Shown here: one piece after another, positions 1-8,370 of the stretch
Numbering within the stretch: position 1 is the first letter of the stretch
Layout: every line of letters starts with the position of its first letter
Source: Chloroflexota bacterium
Lineage (GTDB): Bacteria; Chloroflexota; Anaerolineae; Anaerolineales; Villigracilaceae
DNA: 64,000 nt
Reading direction: 5' to 3'
Assembly (NCBI GenBank): GCA_016213105.1
Contig: JACRBN010000025.1
Span: forward strand, 186,001 to 250,000
Notes under the pieces: model-generated
What the model was told of the DNA's origin: nothing
The model's input: only the letters and a program-made list of their open reading frames with translations
The model's database searches: none
Position numbers and translations under genes: made by a program

Positions 1-314
1 ATCACCAGGGTCATCGCGCGCAGGTACTCGGGCTTGCGCTCCCAGGGCGTGAAGCCCAGCACGCTGGCCCGTCCGCCTGTGGGATGCAGCAGCCCCGAAA
101 GCATCTTGAGCGTGGTGGTCTTGCCCGCGCCGTTCGGCCCGAGAAAGCCGACCACCTCGCCCGGCTCGATCCGAAAGCTGACCCTTTCGACGGCCTTCAC
201 GTCCTTGTATTTGCGTTTGAAGAAACTGCGCACCGCAGCGCCAAATCCGCCTTCGCGTTCGGGCACCTGGTACGTTTTGCTGAGCTGGTCAACGAGAATG
301 GTATCCGGGGACAT
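1..314 (-). CDS. ABC-2 type transporter ATP-binding protein (N-terminal part)
   Basis: The gene reads leftwards and runs off the window edge, so only the first 104 codons are present. The translation has an N-terminal strand (TILVDQLSKTYQVPE), an ABC-2-typical basic stretch before the core (FFKRKYKDVKAVERVSF), and a complete Walker A, GPNGAGKTT, around residues 64-72, followed by KMLSGLLHPTGG. The basic stretch and the spacing fit the DRA/NatA-like drug or polysaccharide exporter ATPases, which work with a separate permease; no permease is visible here. The ATG at 312-314 is the only reasonable start. The Q-loop, signature and Walker B lie outside the window. The 180 bp between it and the next gene (divergent) must hold both promoters, but I cannot place them with confidence. 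Confidence 0.9.
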   Translation of the reverse strand, partial: MSPDTILVDQLSKTYQVPEREGGFGAAVRSFFKRKYKDVKAVERVSFRIEPGEVVGFLGPNGAGKTTTLKMLSGLLHPTGGRASVLGFTPWERKPEYLRAMTLV

Positions 315-493
315 AAGGGTATCTCTCCTGGGTGGGAGGGGATTGTATCATTTTCAGAACAAAAGTGCTAGTTTTCAAATGAAGGGGGCAGCTTTCCACC
401 TATGAAAATCCCGTTCTTTCGTGATAGATTTGACCAGGCACATTTTATCGGTCGAGACGGCACGTTTCTTTAGAGGTATGAAAGGAGCTTAAC

Positions 494-2503
494 ATGAAGA
501 ATAAAGCCGTGTGGCTGGTCATCCTGCTGTTCGTGGCAGGCGGAATTTTCCCGGCGTCACCCGCACAGGCCCAGGCTTGTGAGTACTGGGTCGCGCCGGC
601 GCCAGCGGGGAACAACAGCAATCCAGGCTCATTTGCGCAGCCGTGGGCCACACTCGATTACGCTTCCGCGCAGGTATTTGCAGCGGGCGGAACCAACTGT
701 ACGGTCTGGTTCAAGGACGGGGTCTATACGGGGCAATTCGACCCGCAGGAACGTTTCTCCACCCCCATCACGTTCAAGGCGGTCAACGCATACAAGGCCA
801 TCCTGCAAAACAACGGCGTGACGCTCGAGCTCTCCGGCGCGCGCAACATGATCTTCGAGGGCTTCGAGTTTCGCCACACGGGCACGGGCGCGTCTCCCCT
901 GCTCGTCTCGGTGGAGCGCAGCGGGGACAAGTGGTCCGAGTACATCACCTTCCGCAACAACATCTTCCACGACTCCTATAACAACGACCTGCTCAAGATC
1001 CTCAACGGCGCGCGCTTCATCACGGTCGAGAACAACGTTTTTTACAACCAGGGCGCCGGGGAGCAGCACATGGACGTGAACAGCGTCACGGACGTCACCA
1101 TCCAGGACAATATTTTCTTCAACGACTTCGCGGGCACCGGACGGAGCAACCCGGGCAACACCAAACACTTCATCGTCATCAAGGACAGCAACGAGAACGA
1201 AGACGGCCTGATGGGCAGCGAACGGATCACCGTCCGCCGCAACATCTTTCTTAACTGGCAGGGCGGCATCGAAGCCTTCATCCAGGTGGGCAACGACGGG
1301 AAATCCTATTTCGAAGCCAAAACCGTGCGGGTGGAAAACAACCTGATGATCGGCAACTCCCCCATCGAAACGGGAGCCGTTTTCGGCGTCGCGGGCGCCA
1401 GGGACGTCACCTTCGCCAGCAACACCGTCGTCGGCGACATGCCCTCCTCCGATTACGCCTTACGCATCGTGACCAAGGGCTCCAATCCCAATAACCTGAA
1501 CATCTTCTTTTACAACAACATCTGGTCCGACCCGACCAGGACGATGGGCGACGGTAAATTCTCCGAAGGGTCGCCTGCCGAGACGAGCAACCTGGTTCTC
1601 GACAATAATCTGTACTGGAATGGGGGCGCGGCCATCCCGCCCGGGGATTTGATCAGCCCCCTGGTGGCGGACCTGCAGCGGGTGGTCGCCAACCCCGGGC
1701 TGAACACCAACCAGGCCGCCATCCTTCTGCCGCGCTGGAACGGAAACTCCTTCCTGAGCGGCAACACCGCCATCCGCCAGGAGTTCGAGCGCCTGGTGGG
1801 ACTGTATGGGTTCATCCCATCGAACAGCCCGGCCCTCGACCAGGCCGACCTGCTGCACGCTCCCGCCGACGACATCCTGGGACATTTCCGCGGCCCGCAG
1901 GCGGATCTCGGCGCCTACGAACGGAACTACAGCGGCGCGCCGACCTTCGACGATGTGCCCTACTCGCACTGGGCCTGGAAGTATATCGAAGCGATGTACA
2001 CGGCGGGCATCACCGGCGGCTGCGGGAGCAGCCCGCGCATCTACTGTCCGTCTGCCTCCGTCAACCGCGCGCAGATGGCGGTCTTCCTCCTGCGCGGCAT
2101 GTATGGGAGCGGCTATACCCCGCCCGCACCCGCCGGCACGATTTTCACGGACGTGCCCGCCTCGCATTGGGCGGCGGCCTGGATCGAACAACTGTACGCT
2201 GAGGGGATTACGGGCGGCTGTGGAGGCGATCTCTATTGCCCGGATGCCCCGGTCAACCGCGCGCAGATGGCGGTCTTCCTGTTGCGCGCCGAACACGGAA
2301 ATGGCTACATTCCCCCAGCGCCCAGCGGCACGGTCTTTACAGATGTGCCCGCCTCCCATTGGGCCGCGGCCTGGATCGAACAACTGTATGCGGAAGGCAT
2401 CACCGGCGGCTGCGACGCAGAGCGCTATTGTCCCGCCAGCGCCGTCACCCGCACCCAGATGGCCGTCTTCCTGGCCTACACGTTCAACCTGCCTCTGCCC
2501 TGA
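494..2503 (+). CDS. secreted parallel beta-helix protein with three SLH domains
   Basis: A 669-residue exported surface protein. Residues 1-28 form a Sec signal peptide ending near SPAQAQA. Residues about 30-480 contain repeated short N-rich rungs (ENNVFYN, IQDNIFFND, VRRNIFLN, VENNLMIGN, FASNTVVGD), the usual pattern of a right-handed parallel beta-helix. Residues about 490-669 are three SLH repeats, each with a DVPxSHWAxxxIE core, a GITGGC turn and an N/TRxQMAVFL end. SLH repeats anchor proteins to the cell wall polymer or S-layer; the helix part could bind or cleave polysaccharide, but no catalytic residues are assignable. An AAAGGAG ribosome site precedes the ATG. Two of the three SLH repeats are almost identical at the DNA level, suggesting recent internal duplication. 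The end overlaps the convergent SIMPL gene by 20 bp. Confidence 0.88.
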   Translation: MKNKAVWLVILLFVAGGIFPASPAQAQACEYWVAPAPAGNNSNPGSFAQPWATLDYASAQVFAAGGTNCTVWFKDGVYTGQFDPQERFSTPITFKAVNAYKAILQNNGVTLELSGARNMIFEGFEFRHTGTGASPLLVSVERSGDKWSEYITFRNNIFHDSYNNDLLKILNGARFITVENNVFYNQGAGEQHMDVNSVTDVTIQDNIFFNDFAGTGRSNPGNTKHFIVIKDSNENEDGLMGSERITVRRNIFLNWQGGIEAFIQVGNDGKSYFEAKTVRVENNLMIGNSPIETGAVFGVAGARDVTFASNTVVGDMPSSDYALRIVTKGSNPNNLNIFFYNNIWSDPTRTMGDGKFSEGSPAETSNLVLDNNLYWNGGAAIPPGDLISPLVADLQRVVANPGLNTNQAAILLPRWNGNSFLSGNTAIRQEFERLVGLYGFIPSNSPALDQADLLHAPADDILGHFRGPQADLGAYERNYSGAPTFDDVPYSHWAWKYIEAMYTAGITGGCGSSPRIYCPSASVNRAQMAVFLLRGMYGSGYTPPAPAGTIFTDVPASHWAAAWIEQLYAEGITGGCGGDLYCPDAPVNRAQMAVFLLRAEHGNGYIPPAPSGTVFTDVPASHWAAAWIEQLYAEGITGGCDAERYCPASAVTRTQMAVFLAYTFNLPLP

Positions 2504-3149
2504 CCTGGAACGCCGACACGCGGTACCACACATCCACGTTGACCTGGACCGTCTTGCCGTGCTGGATGTCCATACCCAGGCTGGGTTCGGCCAGCAGGCC
2601 GGCTTCGCGCGACCTGGCCGCCGTTTGCGGCATGTGCCTGGGCATGGGCGCTTCCTGGTCGTTCACGGTTTCGATGAAATCGTACACGCCCAATAACTGG
2701 ACTCCCATCGCCGCGGCCACCTTCTCCGCTTTGAGCTTCGCTTTGGCGATGGCCGCCTCCAACCCGCGCTCGCGGGCCTCCTCGTCGGGATACTTCCAGT
2801 CGATGCGCTCCAGTGTGGAGTTCTTCTGCGCGCTGACGATGTCCAGCAGGTCGGCGATCTGCTCCAGCTTCCCGCAGCGGATTCTCAGCCTGTAGACCGC
2901 GCTGGACGATTTGAGCAGCCCGCCGCCCGAGTTCTCCACGTGGACGCCTTGCAGGTGGATGTCCTCCGCCTTCAGCCCAAAGCGGATCAGTTCATCCACG
3001 AGCTGGCTGACCTCTTTGGCCTTCTTCATCGCCTGGTCGCCGCTGAACACGGACGAGCCCTTGACCGTGACGAACAAGTCCGCATGCGAGGCAAGGATCT
3101 CCTCGCGGTGAAAGGCTGAGATTTTGATGGTATCGGGTTTGGTGTCCAT
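2484..3149 (-). CDS. SIMPL (DUF541) domain protein
   Basis: A 221-residue protein matching the SIMPL/DUF541 family: an N-terminal beta strand, then VTVKGSSVFSGDQAMKKA, a long helix (VSQLVDELIRFGLKAEDI), and the late ERGLEAAIAKAKLKAEKVA helix typical of the family. Members are usually periplasmic, but here no signal peptide is visible, so a cytoplasmic location is more likely. A TTG lies in frame at 3164; the ATG at 3149 is preferred because AGGA sits 6 nt upstream and because a second, truncated copy of this gene (3808-3888) begins at the same ATG. The gene follows the membrane gene at 3161-3781 by 11 nt and is probably co-transcribed with it. The molecular role of the family is poorly defined. 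Confidence 0.75.
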   Translation of the reverse strand: MDTKPDTIKISAFHREEILASHADLFVTVKGSSVFSGDQAMKKAKEVSQLVDELIRFGLKAEDIHLQGVHVENSGGGLLKSSSAVYRLRIRCGKLEQIADLLDIVSAQKNSTLERIDWKYPDEEARERGLEAAIAKAKLKAEKVAAAMGVQLLGVYDFIETVNDQEAPMPRHMPQTAARSREAGLLAEPSLGMDIQHGKTVQVNVDVWYRVSAFQVRAEAG

Positions 3150-3160
3150 TGTTTGTCCTG

Positions 3161-3781
3161 TCAACTTGATTGCGGGGTCAATGCCTGTGGCTCGATGCCT
3201 TCTGCTTTTGTCTCATAGCCTTTATTGATCTTTTTAGCTTCCCTGCAGGCTGTCACACTGGTATCCCAATAAAGATAAGCGCCAAGCAAAAGAGAAACTA
3301 AAAATTTCACCCAAAACGGAAGCATGTCTTTTTCACCCACGGTCATATATGCATTGGATATCAGTCCCAGGAAAAATGTGATCCAAAGGAAAGCTCCAAT
3401 GGAAAGCAGCCATCTCTGTAGATAAACAAAGCCCAGTCCTGCCGAAATAAAATTGAGCGTAACCGCAATAGCTGGGTTCTTCCTGAGGGTCATGCCATTT
3501 GCTTCATGGTAAGCCATGATGAACAGAATCCAGACCATACAGACGATCTTTACGCCTTGCAGTATTCGGATCGTAAAAATGAGAACAGAAGCAAAGACCG
3601 AAGTCGCTTCAACTTCCTCCAAATATGGATATCCCAGATACCCAATAACGGACTTCCCAAAAAGCATAAGGATGAGCGCGATAAAGAAAAGCGCCAGCCC
3701 ATCCTTCCACTTTCCCAGATAAGCCATGCCTGCTCCAGGCACGATGACGTTGAGTACACCCGCCAGGATCGGATTTTTCAT
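3161..3781 (-). CDS. multi-pass membrane protein of unknown function
   Basis: A 206-residue protein with about five hydrophobic segments (residues about 5-20, 27-48, 62-90, 105-125, 128-148 and 160-175). The opening, LNVIVPGAGMAYLGKWKDG, and a second similar stretch, LNFISAGLGFVYLQRW, are an internal repeat resembling the TM2-type pattern (a G-G-Y-hydrophobic hairpin), so the protein may be two fused TM2-like units. The start is the ATG at 3779-3781. It sits directly upstream of the SIMPL gene on the same strand. GC content is visibly lower than in the neighbouring core genes. I do not recognise a named function. Confidence 0.7.
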   Translation of the reverse strand: MKNPILAGVLNVIVPGAGMAYLGKWKDGLALFFIALILMLFGKSVIGYLGYPYLEEVEATSVFASVLIFTIRILQGVKIVCMVWILFIMAYHEANGMTLRKNPAIAVTLNFISAGLGFVYLQRWLLSIGAFLWITFFLGLISNAYMTVGEKDMLPFWVKFLVSLLLGAYLYWDTSVTACREAKKINKGYETKAEGIEPQALTPQSS

Positions 3782-3807
3782 GTGTCACACCTTTAGTTCT
3801 GATTGGT

Positions 3808-3888
3808 TCATTGAATTTCTGTATCTGAGGTGGGGGTTTGCTCACGATAGGTCGCTGAGATTTTGATGATATCGGGTTTGGTGTCCAT
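3808..3888 (-). pseudogene. truncated tandem copy of the SIMPL gene (5' end only)
   Basis: Reading leftwards from an ATG at 3886-3888, the first 12 codons (MDTKPDIIKISA) match the intact SIMPL gene (MDTKPDTIKISA), and at DNA level 3854-3889 matches 3115-3150 at 35 of 36 positions. The reading frame continues as TYREQTPTSDTEIQ and then stops. The C-terminal 195 codons are missing, replaced by the start region of the next membrane gene. The ATG lies inside the 3' end of the upstream membrane ORF in another frame, so the remnant may still be translated by coupling. Best explained as the residue of a tandem duplication followed by deletion. Confidence 0.6.
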
Positions 3889-4485
3889 TATTGGCATGCT
3901 CGATTTTCTTCTGGTTTGTAATCAACCCAGCCAGTATTATTCCTGTAAAAACACTTCCAATGGCAAAGGCTAGGAATTCCATATCTCCCCAGGGGAATGT
4001 GAAAAACCTATTCAGTATTGTTCCTATTGCAATATTCATGACAATCCATATCCAGGATTTTTGCACTTGTTTTCTTAATACCAACCATTGAAAACTGCCT
4101 ACAAAAATGCCTGTTAGTATCCATGATAGATTGATGCTGGGGTCTTCGAGCGTAAAGGTAAACAGGAGAAAAACAAGTTCACCTACCTTTGCTATTATAA
4201 ATCCAGCCGCTGTTACGAAGACCCATGCAAAGGATTTTTTAGATACTTCTTAATCACAAGACTTTGTGAGAGACCAATAGCCAGCCCAAGAGAGAGCCCG
4301 ACCAGAAAACCTGGCGCTGGGAAGAAATGAGGTTCGATATATTTTGCATAATCGCCTGTCTTACTGATTAAAAAATCGACAAGGTATAGGAAGCTAATCG
4401 CCAGCGCCGCCCCAACAAAATTCGCCAATATCCACCACAGCAGGATTGTCCATGGAAAGTGGTTTATTTTACCTTGTGTGTTCAT
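3842..4485 (-). pseudogene. membrane protein gene split by a -1 frameshift at an A6 run
   Basis: Two partial ORFs (4213-4485 and 3842 to about 4240) join into one protein of about 213 residues if one reading-frame step is made at the homopolymer 4235-4240 (T6 on the plus strand, A6 in the mRNA). The joined sequence has an internal repeat across the junction: GLSQSLVIKKYLKKSFAWVF resembles GSFQWLVLRKQVQKSWIWIV, each followed by a hydrophobic segment. This supports a single original gene. The first part has two membrane segments and the second has about three. The site reads A AAA AAT in frame, a classical -1 slippery heptamer, but a sequencing error or a fixed mutation is equally possible. The function is unknown. 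Confidence 0.6.
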
Positions 4486-4506
4486 GTTCTCTCTTGTAAT
4501 CCGTGG

Positions 4507-6090
4507 CTAGCTCTTTTTCTCGATCCTGCTCATCGCAAGTTCGGCCAGCGCCGTGATGGTCAGCGACGGGTTGACGCCCGGGTTGGCGGGCATGATCGAG
4601 CCGTCGATGATGTACAGGCCGGGGTAGTTGTGGATTTGGAAGTTCTCGTCCACCACGCCTTCGCTCGCGTCCCTGCCGATGGGGGAGCCGCCCAGGATGT
4701 GCGCGGTGGTGGGCAGTCCCAGCAGGTTCTCGCCGACCGAGCCGAGCGCCACGCCGTTCGTGCGTTTGGCGAACTCGCGTGTCAGCTCGTGCGAGCCTTT
4801 GACCTGCGCGTGGATCACGTAGCCAGGCTCCTCCTCGGCCACCATGCCGCGGCGGAAGAGCGTGAAGAAGCTGCGTCCCATGCGGAAGCGCATACGATTG
4901 TCCGCGTGCTGCATGACCAGCAGGATGGTCACGTTGTGCGCCCAGCCGGGCAGCACCAGCGCCTTGAGAAAATCCAGCGGATGCGTCAGCGCCCAGCCGA
5001 GGAATTTGAGGATGCGCATCGGCACGCTCACGTCCGTGTCGATCAGCGGCGCGGCCAGGAAGCGCATCAGCGACGAACCGTCGGGGTAGCGCACAGGCTC
5101 CACGCGCGTAATCTCGTCGTGGTTGTAGATGGACGAGATGGCGACGCCCTGCGAATAGTTGATGTCCGACTTGCGCGCCACCGAGCCGAGCAGAGCCTCG
5201 GAGTTGGTGCGCACCACGTCGCCCAGCCGCGGCGATAATTTGGGCAGGGAGCCGTTCTCGCGCAGCCGCAGCAACAGTTTCATCGTCCCCATTACGCTGG
5301 CCGAGAAGATGACGTGGCGGGCCTGGACTTTCGTTCTTGTCTTGAAAAGGGAGGTGGAGGTTTGATAGGTGACTTCGTAACGAGCACTGTCGAAGGTCGA
5401 GGGTCGAACGTCGGTTACTTCCGACTCCGCGATGACTTGCGCCCCCTGCTTTTCTGCGAAGTATAGATAGTTTTTCGGCAGGGTGTTCTTGGCGTTGTAG
5501 CGGCATCCGACCATGCAACCGCCGCATTGACGGCAGCCCGCGCGCTCAGGCCCTTCGCCGCCGAAGAACGGATCGGGCACAGAGACGCCCTCCGCGCCGA
5601 AGTAGGCGCCCACGTCCGTGGCGCGGAAGGTGTGTCCCATCCCGCGCTCCTCGGCGAATTGTTGCAGCAGGCGGTCGGCCGCCCACAGGCTGGGATTGCG
5701 CGCCGCGCCGAGCATGCGCCTGGCGGTCTCGTAGTGCGGACGGAGCAGTTGTCCCCAGGGCAGGGGCGTGTTCCAGGCGGGGGTGGCAAAGGTCGCATCA
5801 GACGGGACTTCCAGCACGTTGGCGTAGCCCAGACTGCCGCCGCCCACGCCCGCGCCGTGCAGCACCATCACGCCCTTGAGGATGCTGATCTGCAAAATCC
5901 CATGCGCGCGCAGGGCGGGCAGCCAGAGATATTTCCAGTATTGCCAGTTGGATTTGGCGAAGTCTTCATCCTTGAAGCGCCTGCCCTTTTCGAGCACCAG
6001 CACCGAATAGCCTTTTTCGGTCAGCCGCATGGCCGACACACTGCCCCCGAAACCAGAACCGACGATCACGTAGTCATAAATTTGAGACAT
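4507..6090 (-). CDS. GMC-family FAD oxidoreductase (cholesterol-oxidase-like)
   Basis: A 527-residue flavoprotein. The N-terminus has the dinucleotide-binding fold VIVGSGFGGSVSAMRL followed by VLVLEKG; the flavin region continues with HGAGVGGGSLGYANVL. The C-terminus has YIIDGSIMPANPGVNPSLTI, the conserved GMC C-terminal block. Between them lies a cysteine cluster, CRQCGGCMVGCRYNAKN (residues about 186-202), found in the cholesterol-oxidase-like branch. The family oxidises alcohols or sterols with FAD; the substrate here is not predictable. The start is the ATG at 6088-6090. The promoter is probably supplied by the TATAAT in the repeat element about 36 bp upstream. Its length is normal and no residue is obviously missing. 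Confidence 0.88.
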   Translation of the reverse strand: MSQIYDYVIVGSGFGGSVSAMRLTEKGYSVLVLEKGRRFKDEDFAKSNWQYWKYLWLPALRAHGILQISILKGVMVLHGAGVGGGSLGYANVLEVPSDATFATPAWNTPLPWGQLLRPHYETARRMLGAARNPSLWAADRLLQQFAEERGMGHTFRATDVGAYFGAEGVSVPDPFFGGEGPERAGCRQCGGCMVGCRYNAKNTLPKNYLYFAEKQGAQVIAESEVTDVRPSTFDSARYEVTYQTSTSLFKTRTKVQARHVIFSASVMGTMKLLLRLRENGSLPKLSPRLGDVVRTNSEALLGSVARKSDINYSQGVAISSIYNHDEITRVEPVRYPDGSSLMRFLAAPLIDTDVSVPMRILKFLGWALTHPLDFLKALVLPGWAHNVTILLVMQHADNRMRFRMGRSFFTLFRRGMVAEEEPGYVIHAQVKGSHELTREFAKRTNGVALGSVGENLLGLPTTAHILGGSPIGRDASEGVVDENFQIHNYPGLYIIDGSIMPANPGVNPSLTITALAELAMSRIEKKS

Positions 6091-6125
6091 CTGTGAGCCC
6101 TCCGTGGCCTTTTGCGAATGGTGTG

Positions 6126-6299
6126 ATTATATAATACCCGCGGGTAAAAATTGCGCTTTCCACTTCTTTTAAAAAACGGCTCCCTGGTAATTGGCAGGGT
6201 CGCCCCATTTTCACCATAGAGATCACAGAGAAAAATCTTCAAAACTCCGTGTTCTTTGTGCCCTCTGTGGCAGGACGGGTTTTCACCCGAGTGCGGTAT
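6126..6299. repeat. terminal-inverted-repeat element, copy 1 (with nested palindrome)
   Basis: The left end, ATTATATAATACCCGCGGGT, and the right end, TTTTCACCCGAGTGCGGTAT (6280-6299), are imperfect inverted repeats of each other, and both ends recur at 32984-33057. Compared with that shorter copy, this one carries about 100 extra bases, including a CACAGAG-type palindrome (about 6211-6275) that begins at a second TTTTCACC, as if one repeat had inserted into another. The left end reads TATTATATAAT on the minus strand and can serve as the -10 of the GMC gene. Confidence 0.6.
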
Positions 6300-6373
6300 G
6301 GCATTTCCACGCTTGCATTTCTTCCCGCGCGGGATAAGATGAGAGTGCAGGAACTTTTCCTGGAGGACCCAAG

Positions 6374-6988
6374 ATGAACATATCATCCCTGGAAATGATC
6401 GTCGGCTGGCTGGGCGGGTGCTTTGCCCTGGCGGTCCTGGCAGTGATCCTGTTCGGCATCCTGCGGGGGATGAGTCACACCGCGGGACGCACCGTCGGCA
6501 CCGGCGGCCGCTGGCTGCGCTCCCCGTGGTTGTATTTCCTCTCGGCGGCTTTTTTCTTCGGCGCAGCCTGGGCGGTCTGGATTCCCCTGCCGCAGATTTT
6601 CCCCCCGCAAACCCGCGCCTGGATGCTTTTCCCCGGTTCGTTGTTGTACTTCCCCGGCCTGTTCCTGGCCTTATGGGGACGGCTGACGCTGGGAAAAAAT
6701 TACTTTGTCTCGACGACCCTGGGCGCGCAATTGTTTGCCGACCAGCAGCTGGTCACGCACGGCCCGTACGCCATCGTGCGGCATCCCATGTATGCTGGAA
6801 TTCTGCTGGCCGAATTGGGCGCGCTGCTGATATACCACACCTGGACGACCCTGTTCTTTATGTGTCTGGCCCCCATGCTCCTCCTCCGCGCCCGCCGTGA
6901 GGAAGCCGCCCTGGCCGCGGAATTTGGCGCGCAATGGCTCGAGTATTGCAGGCGCGTCCCGTTCCTCCTCCCGTTTTGGAGAAGGTAA
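6374..6988 (+). CDS. isoprenylcysteine carboxyl methyltransferase-like membrane methyltransferase
   Basis: A 204-residue membrane protein with about five hydrophobic segments. The diagnostic motif is LVTHGPYAIVRHPMYAGILL (residues about 125-144), followed by RAREEAALAAEFGAQWLEY; this RHPxY plus E-E-F-x-x-Y arrangement is the ICMT/PEMT-type SAM-binding signature. Bacterial members methylate small lipophilic or isoprenoid substrates; the substrate here is unknown. GGAGG lies 7 nt upstream of the ATG. It begins a tight plus-strand run with the genes at 7023 and 7650. Confidence 0.8.
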   Translation: MNISSLEMIVGWLGGCFALAVLAVILFGILRGMSHTAGRTVGTGGRWLRSPWLYFLSAAFFFGAAWAVWIPLPQIFPPQTRAWMLFPGSLLYFPGLFLALWGRLTLGKNYFVSTTLGAQLFADQQLVTHGPYAIVRHPMYAGILLAELGALLIYHTWTTLFFMCLAPMLLLRARREEAALAAEFGAQWLEYCRRVPFLLPFWRR

Positions 6989-7022
6989 AATGGGGAATGA
7001 ATGCGATCGGCAGGAGGCCTGA

Positions 7023-7646
7023 TTGATTTCAACTCCATCGTTCATCCAGCGTGTGACAAACCTTTCACGCGAACAGGTGCGGGACCTGGCGGGCATGTTT
7101 GCGCGCGCCTTTCAGCAGGATCCGCTTTTCGTGCATGCCCTGCCCGAGGAGCACACGCGCAGTCCGCGCCTGAAAAAGCTGTTCGCGTTGAACATCCGCT
7201 ACGGGCTGTTGTTCGGGGAGGTATATCACGCCGCCCAACAGGGACTGGCCATCTGGCTGCCGCCTGGGCACACGAAGGTCACCAGCCTGCGTGCCCTGCT
7301 GGCGGGCATGGGACGCGTGCCCTTCGAGGTGGGCCTGCGCGCCGTGCTGCGCCTGGGACGGTTGAACACCCTGTCCGAGCGATTGCACGAGCGGCTGGCA
7401 GGCGAGCCGCACTGGTACCTGTTCCAGTTGGGCGTCGACCCCGCCCGGCAGGGCGGCGGACTGGGCGGCCTGCTGCTGAGTCCCGTGCTCGCGCGGGCTG
7501 ACGCAATGAGCATGCCCTGCTATCTCGAAACGAACAATCCGCGCGCCGTCCGCTTTTACCAAAAGCTGGGCTTCCAGGTGGCGGCCGAGGGCCGCAATGC
7601 CGCACTCAACCTTTCCTATTGGGCCATGCGCCGCGAAAGCAGATAA
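7023..7646 (+). CDS. GNAT-family N-acetyltransferase
   Basis: A 207-residue protein with the GNAT acetyl-CoA fold in its second half: LFQLGVDPARQGGGLGGLLL (the Q/RxxGxG/A pyrophosphate loop), then ETNNPRAVRFYQKLGFQV, the conserved C-terminal strand-helix block. A perfect AGGAGG lies 5 nt before the TTG at 7023, so a TTG start is preferred over the downstream GTG at 7053. The substrate cannot be named. It lies 34 nt after the methyltransferase gene and 3 nt before the next gene, so co-transcription is likely. Confidence 0.82.
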   Translation: MISTPSFIQRVTNLSREQVRDLAGMFARAFQQDPLFVHALPEEHTRSPRLKKLFALNIRYGLLFGEVYHAAQQGLAIWLPPGHTKVTSLRALLAGMGRVPFEVGLRAVLRLGRLNTLSERLHERLAGEPHWYLFQLGVDPARQGGGLGGLLLSPVLARADAMSMPCYLETNNPRAVRFYQKLGFQVAAEGRNAALNLSYWAMRRESR

Positions 7647-7649
7647 CCC

Positions 7650-8267
7650 ATGAAAATGACCAACCGCTGGAACCAAATCATCTACCGCCTGTGGGCGCCC
7701 GTCTACGATGCAACCATCAACCACGTCTTTCTGCGCGGACGCAGACGCGCCATGGATTTGCTTGCCCTCCAGCCTGGCGAACGCGTCCTGATCGTCGGCG
7801 TCGGCACGGGCGCGGATTTGCCGCTCCTGCCCGCGGGCGTGGAGGCGACGGGCATCGACCTCAGCCCCGAGATGCTCGCCAAAGCCCGCCTCAAACTGGA
7901 GCGTTGTCCCGCCTCCGTTAAATTGATGCAGGGCGACGCCCAAAACCTGACCGTGGACGAGGCCTCCTTCGACGCCGTCCTCCTGAACCTGATCCTGTCC
8001 GTGATCCCCGACGGCGGCGCCTGCCTCCGCTCGGCCCTGCGCGCGCTCAAACCCGGCGGGCGCATCGTGATCTTCGACAAGTTCCTGCCCGAGGGGAAGA
8101 CCCCATCCCCCCTGCGGAAGTTCTTCAACCTGTTCAGCACCCTGCTCGGCACGGACATCAACCGCCGCCTGAGCGACCTGATGACAGGCTGTGCCTGCGC
8201 AATCACCCACGACGAAGCCAGCCTCGCGGGCGGAATGTATCGGGTGGTGCTGCTCAGGAAGGAATAA
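7650..8267 (+). CDS. class I SAM-dependent methyltransferase
   Basis: A 205-residue Rossmann methyltransferase. Motif I is VLIVGVGTGADLPLL, followed by the acidic strand TGIDLSPEMLAKA, motif II (MQGDAQNL) and the post-motif FDAVLLNLILSVIPDGG, then LKPGGRIVIFDKFLP. This is the UbiE/Methyltransf_11 type. The N-terminal YRLWAPVYDATINH is typical of small-molecule methyltransferases of this group. The substrate is unknown. It is the last core-like gene before the AT-rich cassette region, and codon usage changes sharply just after it. Confidence 0.85.
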   Translation: MKMTNRWNQIIYRLWAPVYDATINHVFLRGRRRAMDLLALQPGERVLIVGVGTGADLPLLPAGVEATGIDLSPEMLAKARLKLERCPASVKLMQGDAQNLTVDEASFDAVLLNLILSVIPDGGACLRSALRALKPGGRIVIFDKFLPEGKTPSPLRKFFNLFSTLLGTDINRRLSDLMTGCACAITHDEASLAGGMYRVVLLRKE

Positions 8268-8338
8268 AAACACCGTCACAGCAGGTCACGCCGCCAGCGG
8301 GACGGTTTGTACTTTTTTAGGGGAATTGCCGTGTTTTC

Positions 8339-8367
8339 TTGCCATCCGTCCACCCTGAGCGTATAAT
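8339..8367 (+). promoter_or_regulatory. strong sigma70-like promoter at the left end of the cassette array
   Basis: TTGCCA (8339-8344), a 17-bp spacer and a consensus TATAAT (8362-8367) point rightwards, with a predicted start near 8374. It lies directly before the first array repeat and 175 bp before the first cassette gene. The position matches that of a cassette promoter (Pc) in an integron platform, although no integrase gene is present next to it. Confidence 0.6.
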
Positions 8368-8370
8368 GAC

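Noticed and set aside
4235-4240. Proven programmed frameshift
   Set aside because: The slippery heptamer is suggestive, but no downstream stem-loop was established and a homopolymer sequencing error cannot be excluded; kept only as a possibility.
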